A stretch of DNA of 64,000 nt from Xestospongia bergquistia (lineage: Eukaryota; Porifera; Demospongiae; Haplosclerida; Petrosiidae): positions 3,461,001 through 3,525,000 of the forward strand of contig OZ014421.1 of the NCBI GenBank assembly GCA_963965975.1. Direction: 5' to 3'. This document shows, in pieces, positions 11,099 to 21,556 of the stretch (positions are counted from its first letter, which is position 1; every line of letters starts with the position of its first letter). The notes beneath the pieces were generated by a model that had not been told where the DNA came from, searched no databases, and saw nothing but the letters and a program-made list of their open reading frames with translations. A program made the position numbers and the translations under genes.

Positions 11099-12675
11099 CA
11101 TAATATATACACTGTTTGCTTTTGCAGTTAGCCACACTCCTGGCTGTAAAGTATTGTATGGTGCCTTAATCTCTTTCCAGTCCTTTATTCAAATATATAG
11201 AATAAATTCTTTGCTAGCAATGCACTTACTATTTCCTTGTCTTCATTAACAACAACAAGTGGACTCTGATAGAAATATTATAGCAGTAAAGTATGCACAT
11301 TTTAACAACAGACTGACTTCGCTCCATGTTAAAATTGGTGGACAATCAATCACTTTTAATACAGTCTATAGTTAGCAAAATGAATTACAATATGTATTAT
11401 GTGATATACAATAATTGCATGCTAACCTCAGACTCATCAGACTTGTATATAGCTAGACATACATTTCTCTAAGAGGTAATCATAATGATGCATTGTTTTC
11501 ATTATCTTTACTCACTGAAATGTAATCTATATTTCTGTTGTAATTGTAGTTAGTATTTACATTATTGTCATCATATTCAATCCATTCTCCACCTGGTGTT
11601 TTCACTAATGCAGTGTCTATTGTATTTGTTTTAATGTAGGTATCTTATAGCTGTATAATAACTTACAGTGACCTGTATCTACAGATGTTGAATGGATGTC
11701 CATGATGAACCTAAATGGAAGCAAGATTAAAAGGATACTTTCATTGTCATCAGTACTAACAGCTATTCCAAGTAATCTGTAAGTTCTTGAGGTGTAATCA
11801 TGTCTGGTAGTACTTTCAATTGTAATTGACCTATCAGATATAATATCAGATGGATTACATTGCCTGCATCTTACTCTTGTAGCAACAATGGCTTGTTTGA
11901 TTTTTTACTTGAATGTGTGTTTCGAGAAATGCCTATTATCTGTACATCAGGTAATGAAGCAACTTTTGTGCTAACAGTCATTAGACGTTCATTGCAAGGT
12001 ATGCATTGTAGGCTTTATTATGACATTATTGTCCACAATAAACAGCTTACAAATGATGGGATGATTCATCTGATTAACAAGATATTTTCTTCCACCACAA
12101 TTCTGATATGCGGTCTTCTTTATGTCCACTACTGAAATTAGTAGTATTTTTGTGTACTCTTCTCCAACATCTATCTAATTGTTAATATAAACGACACACA
12201 CTATAACAGACCTCCTTGCAGATAGGACATTGTTTCTCAGTGATTGTATACATATTAAACAGTTTCTGTTAATTAGACAAACATCTTACTTGATTACAGT
12301 TGTATATTTCTTAAATCTCTATTACCTCCATTGATTGAACAGTAAGGGATCATCAAGTAATTCTATTCCTTCTATTACATCATTCTGGCCACCAAAATCT
12401 ATGTGTGTTGATGTCATCAATGTCTATTAAATTACATATATTATATCATATTGCCTAGAAATAACTGAGTACTGTTATCATCTGTGAATTAACAACGTTA
12501 TCTTCTACTGCACACTCAATGTTTAAGTATTCTTTCTGTACTGTTGTTAATTCTGCTTGTGGTATACCTATTAAAATAATTCATCAATGCTTCAACAAAG
12601 TTTGGGGTTTCTAATTTCCACACAGATTTTTTGCCAGGGGTGTTACATGCAATAACTGGAGGACACAGTTTATCC
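9380..12675 (-). CDS. Intron-rich gene: USP-like plus Ulp1-like protease
   Basis: At least 15 short exons on the minus strand, read from GT/AG signals. The first half resembles a ubiquitin-specific protease. It has NTPGKKSVWKL and a region rich in E/Q (12487-12674), an exon at 12326-12423, a CPICKE zinc pair (about 12215), CIPCNERL with TKVASLPDVQIIGISRN (11900-12010), CRQC (about 11865), YRLLGIA (about 11775), and a His box GHYTYIK followed by GGEWIEYDDN (11560-11680). The second half resembles Ulp1/C48. It has LQPGVWLTA (11125-11182), VIMNYLILLAKD (about 10955), LLRARGFSGVIKY (10815-10893), and IFPIHCPQHWILIF with VWDTLH (10646-10761), giving the His and Asp. Then come TDVQQ in exon 10358-10524, YVASYLRLSYDEDDFE (10248-10295), and exons at 10169-10203, 10030-10106, 9932-9970 and 9736-9886, plus three more to about 9380. 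The USP Cys box is not found and the Ulp1 Cys site reads MTSTEM. Small frameshifts near 11890 and 12560 suggest decay. It could be a host gene or a transposon-carried one. Confidence 0.6.
11000..11093. repeat. (TA)n microsatellite in an intron
   Basis: About 90 bp of almost pure TA dinucleotide. It sits between the exon-like blocks LQPGVWLTA and VIMNYLILLA of the minus-strand protease gene, so it is probably intronic. The apparent Tyr-Ile repeat reading frame is an artefact of the dinucleotide. Confidence 0.95.
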
Positions 12676-12738
12676 TACATAGTTTGCTGGTTTGATTTTC
12701 AAAAGCCTTGTTAGGTCTAAAGCACAACTCCAGTGCTA

Positions 12739-13037
12739 TGAATGTGAACGACAATATGATATTCAAGTGTGTCAGGTTAGTACAAATACTATCATCAGTT
12801 GTTTTGATATGGGTGTGTCTTTCCCACCCAGCAATAAGGCCATTTGTTCATTTTTTAGTACATTTCCTCTTATTGCTGGCTTTTGAGACTTTGAATGTGA
12901 ACGACGATATGATATTCAAGTGTGTCAGGTTAGTACAAATACTATCGTCAGTTGTTTTGATATGGGTGTGTCTTTCCCACCCAGCAACAAGGCCATTTGT
13001 TCATTTTAGTACATTTCCCCTTATTGCTGGCTATTGA
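12739..13037. repeat. Tandem duplication of ~150 bp
   Basis: Two adjacent copies (about 12739-12888 and 12889-13037) of a segment containing gatattcaagtgtgtcaggt and gggtgtgtctttcccaccca, about 95% identical. The second copy lacks three bases of the first. On the minus strand the first copy has an open stretch (LLLGGKDTPISKQLM) that could be a duplicated exon of the protease gene downstream. The second copy is out of frame. Coding status unknown. Confidence 0.85.
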
Positions 13038-14814
13038 GTCCATTTTTTGTGAACCATTGTAATGATGTATATTAAGAAGTCACATTGAATGATGTTGTCA
13101 CCTTGTATATTACAAGTCATTATGATTTTATATTTGCAAATAAGAATGTGAAGCTTGTCACTATTTTTAACTCGGTAATAAAATTCATGTAAATGTTTAT
13201 AATAACCTAATGTTTTTTAAATTTGTATGCAAAACAATCTAGTGTAAGAAATTAAGGACAAACGTTCCTGGAGACCAGTAACTGCAGTGCTAGTTTCTTG
13301 ATTATTGTTTATACTAACAAGGTTATGCTAAAAAAAAAAATTTTAAAGAAAATATGAAAAGTGATTTTTAAAAAAATTAGTAAACAAACTGTTTAGAAAG
13401 GATTTAATTAGCTATCATTTATAATATATTAGCTAAATCGAAAGAATGTTCTGTCTACACACAATGTTGTAAGTTTTCCGTATCTGCAGCTCCACCCTAT
13501 ATACAATGTTGTTGTAAGTTTTCCGTATACAGCAACTGCAGCTCCACCCTATCAAAAGACTTGAAACCACAAATATTTAATAAGGCGTGGTTTTCTAGTA
13601 CCTGAGGAATGTCAATAGAGTGGGTGAGCAGGGACAAACTCCTGGACAGTACAAAATCAGCCAAGCATAGGCGTATCTAGGTCTCTAAAAGTACTAAGGC
13701 TTATTAATTATTCATCATTATGAATTAGTAGTTATTAATAGTTATTAACAATTTTAAACTTTTACTCAACCAAAAACAAGGTATGTTTCCTGTCCCTGAA
13801 CCCGTTCTGAATGAATGCATCATTTGGATTGCTATACTAGAAAACCTACTGTTGCTTGGTACCATCTAGGTTTAATGTGTTTCTGTTTCCTGTAAAGGAA
13901 ACAACAGACACCCATAATGTTAACTGCGATTGCAGCAAAATTACTCCTGCTCTGCTCTACTAAATGGCTTTTTGAAAGCCACCATTACAAGACGTTGTGC
14001 TGTTGTTGTTTACTAGAATGGGACTGTGGCTGATTCGATAGTATTTGTTGTAAACTGCTCTATTAAGTATTCTTTAATTCAATATACTGAGACTTTATAA
14101 GACAGTATCTTACATACTAAAGCTCTTTCCTCCTCTCTCATGCACTCACTCTAGCTCACTCACTCTTTTTCTCATCTTGTCTAATATGTCAGTTAAATCA
14201 TTGTCTCCATTTATATGGACTCCAACTAAACCTTGGCATTCGCGATTTCATAATAGTATAATTTGTTGTTAAGCTGCATTCAAATGTGACAATATGCACC
14301 TTTAATAATATTATTATACCTTAGCAGTAGTGACAACACAGTTGACCTCTCCTCTATAAATACTCATATTTGTACCAAAAGCTTTGATCACTCCAGACAC
14401 TTTGGTGAAACGATTATTTTCACACTTAGCTTCTTTGAGCAATTAACTTTAGCATACCAATTCGTGAATGTCATTGATTCATATACAGGTGGTTGATTGT
14501 TTGAATAATCAAGTTATTTTTCACCCAGTTTGTTAGTGAGGAGTGGAATTCATCATGCATACTTGTATATCACACAGTCAAAAATCAAACAGTAAGGGGC
14601 AGAGCCCCCCCCCCCCAATTTCAAAAGTGGGGGGGCTCCATCCCCCTGCCCCCTAGTTCTCTACAACTGATTAATAAACGTATATTCAGACAGACAATGT
14701 TCATTGTGTACTATAGATAAGATATACGGAGGTATATAGTTGTTATTATCATGGCGCAATATCCATCATCAACTGAACATTCTCAGTTCACAATAGTGGT
14801 GCCACATTTCTACA
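13038..14814. other. Gene-poor spacer with a short tandem repeat
   Basis: No coding exon recognised. It holds a short tandem repeat at 13460-13553 (gttgtaagttttccgtat and gcagctccaccctat, each twice) and CT-rich sequence at 14125-14180. A C-rich hairpin lies at 14603-14640. The exon-like repeat array starts at its right edge. Confidence 0.5.
14603..14640. other. C-run / G-run hairpin
   Basis: A run of 13 C preceded by gag is followed, after a 10-base loop (aatttcaaaa plus gt), by a run of seven G and ctc. This gives a strong short inverted repeat in otherwise AT-rich DNA. It is possibly the end of an unrecognised small element. A second G/C-rich piece (tccccctgccccctag) follows at once. Confidence 0.7.
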
Positions 14815-15805
14815 GTGTGTCAGCATTTTACTTCTGCAGGGCTGTTTAGCAAGACTACTGGCACCAAATTTGTACTAGAAATTAATAAATTTAGATGCCA
14901 TTCCTTCATTTTAGCAACCGTGTGTCTCGACTTTACTTCTGCAGGGCTGTTGAGCAAGACAGAAGAAGGAACTGGATTCCATACAGACGAGTCATTTGAC
15001 AGTGATGTTCCTCGCTACAACAAAAGGGAAAGACAGTAGTCAAATACGGTCAGAGTAGCAGTACTCCACGTGTGTGTGTATATCTAGCTTGCCCAACTTA
15101 AGTTTTAAATTCAGTACTTTTAGTGCATCTGTTATCTGAACTAACCCTGTGTATCAGTATCAGCTTGTTTGATAATGATGTTCCTCACTGCAACAAAAGG
15201 GAAAGACAGTAGTAACAAATATGGTCAGAGTAGCAAATATGGTCATGTATGTTAGTATATCTAGCTTGACTTTTAAATTCAGTGAGATTTAGCTCTTAGT
15301 TTTAGTGCATTTATTACCTTAACTAAACCTGTAATAAGTCATTTTAAAACATAATATCTTACATGTCCTTGTCTATATAATATATACACTTTGATAACCA
15401 GTATATTTAGTATAATGTAGCAAGTCACATGTTTTTACAGGCTTTTTACCACCATTGTGTCTGCTGTGGTATCAGTATCAGCTTGTAATGGTTTGTACTA
15501 GAAATCATGGACTGCATTACTTCATTTTAGCAATCAATGTGTCAGGACTTTATTTCTGCAGGGCTGTTTAACAAGACATAAGAAGGAACTGTATTCCATG
15601 CAGTTCCATGTGTGTTAGTATATTCAGTGATCTTTAGCCCCTAGGTTTAGCGCATCTGTTATCTGAACTAAGCCTGTCGTAAGTCATTTGGAAACATATC
15701 TGACTAGTCCCTTTCCAGTATATTTAGTACAATGTAGCCCATTTCAATCTATTGTGTCTACTTTTGTATCAGTATCGGCTTGTAATGGTTTGTCACAATT
15801 TTTTT

Positions 15806-15921
15806 TGCAGCGCTATTTACCCACACTGTCTCTACGTTTGTGTCAGTATCAGCTTCTGCTGCATTATTATTGGTTGGTTGTTGTATTATGTATACTTATG
15901 AATATGATTATCATGTGTAGA
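15806..15921 (+). other. Exon-like module C with hydrophobic segment, copy 1
   Basis: After an acceptor-like tttttttgcag, the sequence matches the copies at 20325 and 27682 that read LFTLTVSTFVSVSACAVLLV followed by GCCIVYTYEYDYHV and a stop. The first part is homologous to module A. The remainder is a hydrophobic, membrane-segment-like tail ending in a stop, as expected of a last exon. In this copy the Ala-Val region differs by a small insertion that changes the frame. Confidence 0.5.
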
Positions 15922-16639
15922 CTTCCTGTCCCGTAAGTTATCTATGCACTATGTATTATAAAATGTGCATATTGTGGAGATTTTTTTGAGTCTTGAGTAT
16001 TGTCCTATATCATACGTGAATGTGTTTGTAATGGTTGTACTACAAATCATTAGAAATGCATTACTTCATTTTAGCAAGTAATGTGTTAGGACTTCACTTC
16101 TACAGGGCTGTGGAGCAAGACAGAAGAAGGAACTGTATTCCATGAAGGCAATTCCTCGCTACAAGAAAGGGAAAGACAGTAGTAACAAACACGGTCAGAG
16201 AAGCAGTACTGCATGTGCTGTAGTATATGACTTTTAAATTCAGTGAGCTTTAGCCCTTAGTTTTAGTGTTTTGTTATCTTAACTAAGCTTATCATAAGTC
16301 TTTTTGAAATATAATATCTCACTAGTCCGTAATATAAATAAAGACTTCAGTAACCGGTATATTTTGTACAATATATATAGCAAGTCTCAATAAAATTAGT
16401 CGAGCGTTTTTATTTAGTACAAGCCTTTTTACCCCCATAGTGTTTACTTTTGTATGAGTATGACTTTGTAATGGTTTATACTAGAAAACTTAGGACATTA
16501 CTTCTGCAGGGCCATTTAGCAAGAAAGAAGAAGGAACTGAATTCCGTTTTCCAAGTCATTTAACAGTGTTCTGCAGTAAATAACGTTCCTCGCTACAGCC
16601 CTAAGGCAAATAAATAGTGTCAATACTTCATGTGCATTA

Positions 16640-16835
16640 GTATATCTACCTTCACTTTAAATTCAATGAGCTTTAGCCCTATCTACCTTGACTTTAAATT
16701 CAATGAGCTTTATCCCTATCTACCTTGACTTTAAATTCAATGAGCTTTATCCCTCTCTACCTTGACTTAAAATTCAATGAGCTTTAGTCTTGTCTACCTT
16801 GACTTTAAATTCAATGAGCTTTAGCCCTTAGTTTA
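16640..16835 (+). repeat. ~42-bp minisatellite inside the exon-like array
   Basis: Five tandem copies of a unit with ctaccttgactttaaattca and atgagctttagccctat. Shorter runs of the same unit occur at about 17105-17205, 21090-21195 and 23600-23735. The unit is a piece of the linker that follows module B, so it arose by local expansion of the large repeat. Confidence 0.9.
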
Positions 16836-18169
16836 GTGCTTTTGTAGTATCAGCTTGTAATAGTTTGTGCTAGACAGCATTACTTCGTTTTAGCAAGCAA
16901 TGAATCATGACTTTATTTAGCAAGACAGAAGAAGGAACTGGATTTCATTCAGCCAAATCATTCGACAGTGTTCTCTGCAGTAAATCCGAGACAATAATGT
17001 TCCTTGGTACAGACCAAGGGTAAATAAATACAGCCAAGTGTCAATACTTCATGTGCGTCAGTATCTCTAGCTTGAGTTTAAACTATTGTGTCTACTTTTG
17101 TATCAGTATCAATAATGAGCTTTAGCCCTATCTACCTTGACTTTCAATTCAATGAGCTTTAGCCTTATCTACCTTGACTTAAAAATTCAATGAGCTTTAG
17201 GCCTTAGTTTAGTGCTTTTGTAGTATCAACTTGTATTAGTTTGCGCTAGACAGCATTACTTTATTTTAGCAAGCAATGAATCATGACTTTATTTAGCACG
17301 ACAGAAGAAGGAACTGGATTTCATTCAGCCAAATCATTTGACAGTGTTCTCTGCAATAAATCCGAGACAATAATGTTCCTCACTACAGCCCAAGGGTAAA
17401 TAAATACAGTCAAGTGTCAATACTTCATGTTTGTTAGTATATCTAGCTTGACTTTAAACTATTGTGTGTACTTTTGTACCAGTATCAGCTTGTAAAGGTT
17501 TGTACTAGAAACCTTAGACTGCATTGCTTCATTTAACTTTAGCAATCAATGTGTCTGGACTTTACTTCTGCAGGGCTGTGGAGCAAGACAGAAGAAGGAA
17601 CTGTATTCCATGCAGTAAAGTCATTTGACAGTGTTCTCTGCAGTAAATCCAAGACAATAATGTTCCTCGCTACAGCCCTAGGGTAAATAAATACAGTCAA
17701 GTCTCAATACTTCATTTGCGTTATTATATCTAGCTTGACTTTAAACTTATTCTTTCTACTTTTGTACCAGTATCAGCTTGTAATGGTTTGTACTAGAAAC
17801 CTTAGACTGCATTGCTTTTAGCAATCAATGTGTAAGGACTTTACTTCTGCAGGGCTGTGGATCAAAACTGAAGAAGGAACTGTATTCCATGAGGGAAGTC
17901 ATTTGACAGTGTTCTCTGCAGTAATTCCAAGACAATGAAATTCCTCGTTACAACAAAAGGGAAAGACAGTAGTAACAAATACAGTCAGAGAAGCAGTACT
18001 CCATGTGCTGTAGTATATCTAACATGACTTTTAAATTCAGTGAGCTTTAGCCCTTAGTTTTAGTGCATTTGTTATCTTAACTAACCTATCGTAAGTCTTC
18101 TTTAAATTTAGTAACCGGTATATTTTGTAGCAAGTCTCAATAAATTGGACGATTGTTTTTATTTAGTAC

Positions 18170-18312
18170 TAGCCTCGTACCCAGACTTTTGCAATAGAAA
18201 AGAAACCCTGGTCATTACTGCTTGCGCATTCGCGTAATTATTGACATCACAATGACACGCAAACAGTAGTTACCAGGCTCTTTTCTATTGCGAAAGCTTG
18301 GCTACAAGGCTA
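18170..18312. mobile_element. Short TIR element (MITE), RecQ-fragment family, copy A
   Basis: A 143-bp element whose two ends are inverted repeats of about 50 bp. It begins tagcctcgtacccaga and ends with the complement, ggctacaaggcta. It is flanked by a perfect 9-bp direct repeat, atttagtac (18161-18169 and 18313-18321). It lies inside a unit of the exon-like array, and only a short centre separates the arms. The longer relatives at 26273, 33208 and 35224 show what was deleted. No coding capacity. Confidence 0.9.
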
Positions 18313-20322
18313 ATTTAGTACAAGCCATTTTACCCCATTGTCTTTACTTTTGTATCAGTATGAGCATGTAATAGTTTGTACTAGAAATCTTAGACAGCAT
18401 TACTTCCTTTTAGCAAGCAATGAGTCACGACTTTAATTCTGCAGGGCTTTTTAGCAAGACAGAAGAATGAACTGGATTCCATTCACCTAAGTCATTTGAC
18501 AGTGTTCCCTGCAGTAAATCCGAGACACTAATGTTCCTCACTACAGCCCATGGGCAAATAAATAGAGTCAGAGTATCAATACTTCATTTGTGTTAGTATA
18601 TCTAGCTTGACATTAAATTCAATGAGCTTGTAAAGGTTTGTACTAGAAATCTTAGACAGCATTACTTCTTTAGTAGCAAATGTCAAGACTGAAGAAGGAA
18701 CTGGATTCCATGCACCCAAGTCATTTGCAATCTTCTCTGCAGTAAACTCTACAAAAAAGGGAAAGACAGTAGTAACAAATACGTTCACGTAAACAGTAGT
18801 CCATGTGTGTTAGTATATGTAGCTTGACTTTGAAATTCAGTCAGATGCACTAAAACTAAGCCTGTCATAAGTCATTTGGAAACATATCTGACTATTCCTT
18901 TCCTCTCTAATATATAGACTTTAGTAACCAGTATATTTAGTACAATGTAGGAAGTCTGAACAATATTAGTAAAGTGTTTTTATTTACTACAAGCCTATGT
19001 AACCCCATTGTTTTTGTATCAGTATCAGCTTGTAATGGTTTGTACTAGAAATGTTAGACAGCATTACTTCGTTTTAACAACCAACGAGTCACGACTTTAT
19101 TTCTGCAGGGCTGTTTAGCAAGACAGAAGAATGAACTGGATTCCATTCTGCCAAGTCAGTTGACAGTGTTCTGCAGTAAATAATGTTCCTTGCTACAGCT
19201 CATGGGCAAGTAAATACAGTCAGAGTATCAATACTTCATGTGTGTGGGTATGACTAGCTTGACTTTAATGAGCTTTAGCCCTTAGTTTAGTGCATTTGTT
19301 AAAGCCTGTATTAAGTCATTATAAAACATATATCTCATCTTTGCTTGTCTCTATAATATATACACTTTAATAACCAGTATGTTTAGTACAATATAGTAAG
19401 TCTGAATAATATTAGTCAAGTGTTTTTAAAAGGCTTTTTACCACCATTGTGTCTGCTTTGGTATCAGTATCAGCTTGAAAAGGTTTGTACTAGAAATCTT
19501 AGGCAACATTACTACTTTAGCAGCCAACGTTTCAGGACTTTACTTCTGCAGGGCTGTTTAGCAAGACGGAAGAAGGAACTGGATTCCATTCAACCAAGTC
19601 ATTTGACAGCGTTCTTACAGTTCCTCGCTACTGCCCAAGGGCAAATAAATATGGTCAGAGTAGCAGTACTCCATGTGTGTTAGTATATTCAGTGATCTTT
19701 AGCCCCTAGGTTTAGCGCATCTGTTATCTGAACTAAGCCTGTCATAAGTCATTTGGAAACATATCTGACTAGTCCTTTTCCAGTATATTTAGTACAATGT
19801 AGCCCATTTAAACCTATTGTGTCTACTTTTGCATCAGTATCAGTTTGTAATGGTTTGTACTAGAAATCATGGACTGCATTACTTCATTTTAGCAATGAAT
19901 GTGTCAGGACTTTATTTCTGCAGGGCTGTTTAACAAGACAAAAGAAAGAACTGTATTCCATGCAGCCAAGTGATTTGACAGTCTTGTCTGCAATAAATCT
20001 TAGACGATGATGTTATTAGCTAGACAAAAGAAATTGAGTCAGATTTAGCCCTTAGTTTTAGTGCATCTTTTATGCAAACTAAGCCTGTAATAAGTCATAT
20101 GGAAACATATCTGACTTCCTTTTCTCTAATATATAAACTTCAGCAACCAATATATTTAGTACAATGTAGGAAGTCTGAATAATATTTGTCAAAAGTTTTA
20201 TCACTACAAGCCTATTTAGCCCCATTATGTCTACCTTTATTTAGTACAAGCCCATTTAAACCTATTGTGTCTACTTTTGTATCAGTATCAGCTTGTAATG
20301 GTTTGTCACAACTTTATTTCTG

Positions 20323-20433
20323 CAGGGCTATTTACCCTCACTGTCTCTACATTTGTGTCAGTATCAGCTTGTGCTGTATTATTGGTTGGTTGTTGTATTG
20401 TGTATACTTATGAATATGATTATCATGTGTAGA
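20323..20433 (+). other. Exon-like module C with hydrophobic segment, copy 2
   Basis: Acceptor-like tttatttctgcag is followed by an open stretch reading LFTLTVSTFVSVSACAVLLV and GCCIVYTYEYDYHV, then a stop (with minor differences at the start). About 15 hydrophobic residues are followed by a tyrosine-rich tail. This is the pattern of a short C-terminal membrane anchor. The downstream 150 bp are conserved with copies 1 and 3. Confidence 0.5.
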
Positions 20434-21413
20434 CTTCCTGTCCCGTAAGTTATCTATGCACTATGTATTATAAAATGTGCATATTGTGGAGATCTTTTTG
20501 AGTCTTGAGTATTGTCCTATATCATGTGTTTGTAACGGTTGTACTACAAATCATTAGAAATGCATTACTTCATTTTAGCAACTAATGTGTTAGGACTTTA
20601 CATCTACAGGGCTGTGGAGCAAGACAGAAGAAGGAACTGAATTCCATTTGGCCAAGTCATTTAACAGTGTTCTGCAGTAAATAACGTTCCTCTCTACAGC
20701 CCTAAGGCAAATAAATACAATCAGAATGTCATTACTTCATGTGCGTTAGTATATCCACCTTGACTTTAAATTGAATGAGCTTTAGCTCTTAGTTTTACTG
20801 CATTTGTAGTATCAGCTTGTAATGGTCTGTACTAGAAATCTTACACAGCATTACTTCATTTTAGCAACCAATGAATCACGACTTTATTTCTGCAGGGCTG
20901 TTTAACAAGACAGAAGAAGGAACTGGATTCCATTCAGCAAAATCATTTGACAGTGTTCTCTGCAGTAAATCCGAGACAATAATGTTCCTCGGTACAGCCC
21001 AAGGGTAAATAAATACAGTCAAGTGTCAATACTTCATGTGCGTTAGTATATCTAGCTTGAGTTTAAACTATTGTGTCTGCTTTTGTATCAGTATCAGCAA
21101 TGAGCTTTAGCCCTATCTACCTTGACTTTAAATTCAATGAGCTTTAGCCTTATCTACCTTGACTTAAAATTTCAATGAGCTTTAGCCCTTAGTTTAGTGC
21201 TTTTGTAGTATCAACTTGTATTAGTTTGCGCTAGACAGCATTACTTCGTTTTAGCAAACAATGAATCATGACTTTATTTAGCAAGACAGAAGAAGGAACT
21301 GGATTTCATTCAACCAAATCATTTGACAGTGTTCTCTGCAATAAATCCGAGACAATGATGTTCCTCACTACAGCCTAAGGGTAAATAAAATTGGACGAGT
21401 GTTTTTATTTATT

Positions 21414-21556
21414 TAGCCTCGTACCCAGACTTTTGCGATAGAAAAGAAACCCTGGTCATTACTGCTTGTGCTTTCGCGTAATTATTGACATCACATTGAC
21501 ACGCAAACAGTAGTTACCAGGCTCTTTTCTATTGCGAAAGCTTGGCTACAAGGCTA
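21414..21556. mobile_element. Short TIR element (MITE), RecQ-fragment family, copy B
   Basis: Near-identical in length and sequence to the copy at 18170, with the same inverted ends and short centre. It is inserted at the same place of the surrounding array unit (before attttgtacaagcc). The target duplication is degraded on the left side. Shared position suggests that the copy was duplicated with the host unit rather than inserted independently. Confidence 0.85.

Noticed and set aside
10938..11249. Open frame with a long Tyr-Ile repeat
   Set aside because: It is the translation of the (TA)n microsatellite; the region is better read as an intron of the minus-strand protease gene.
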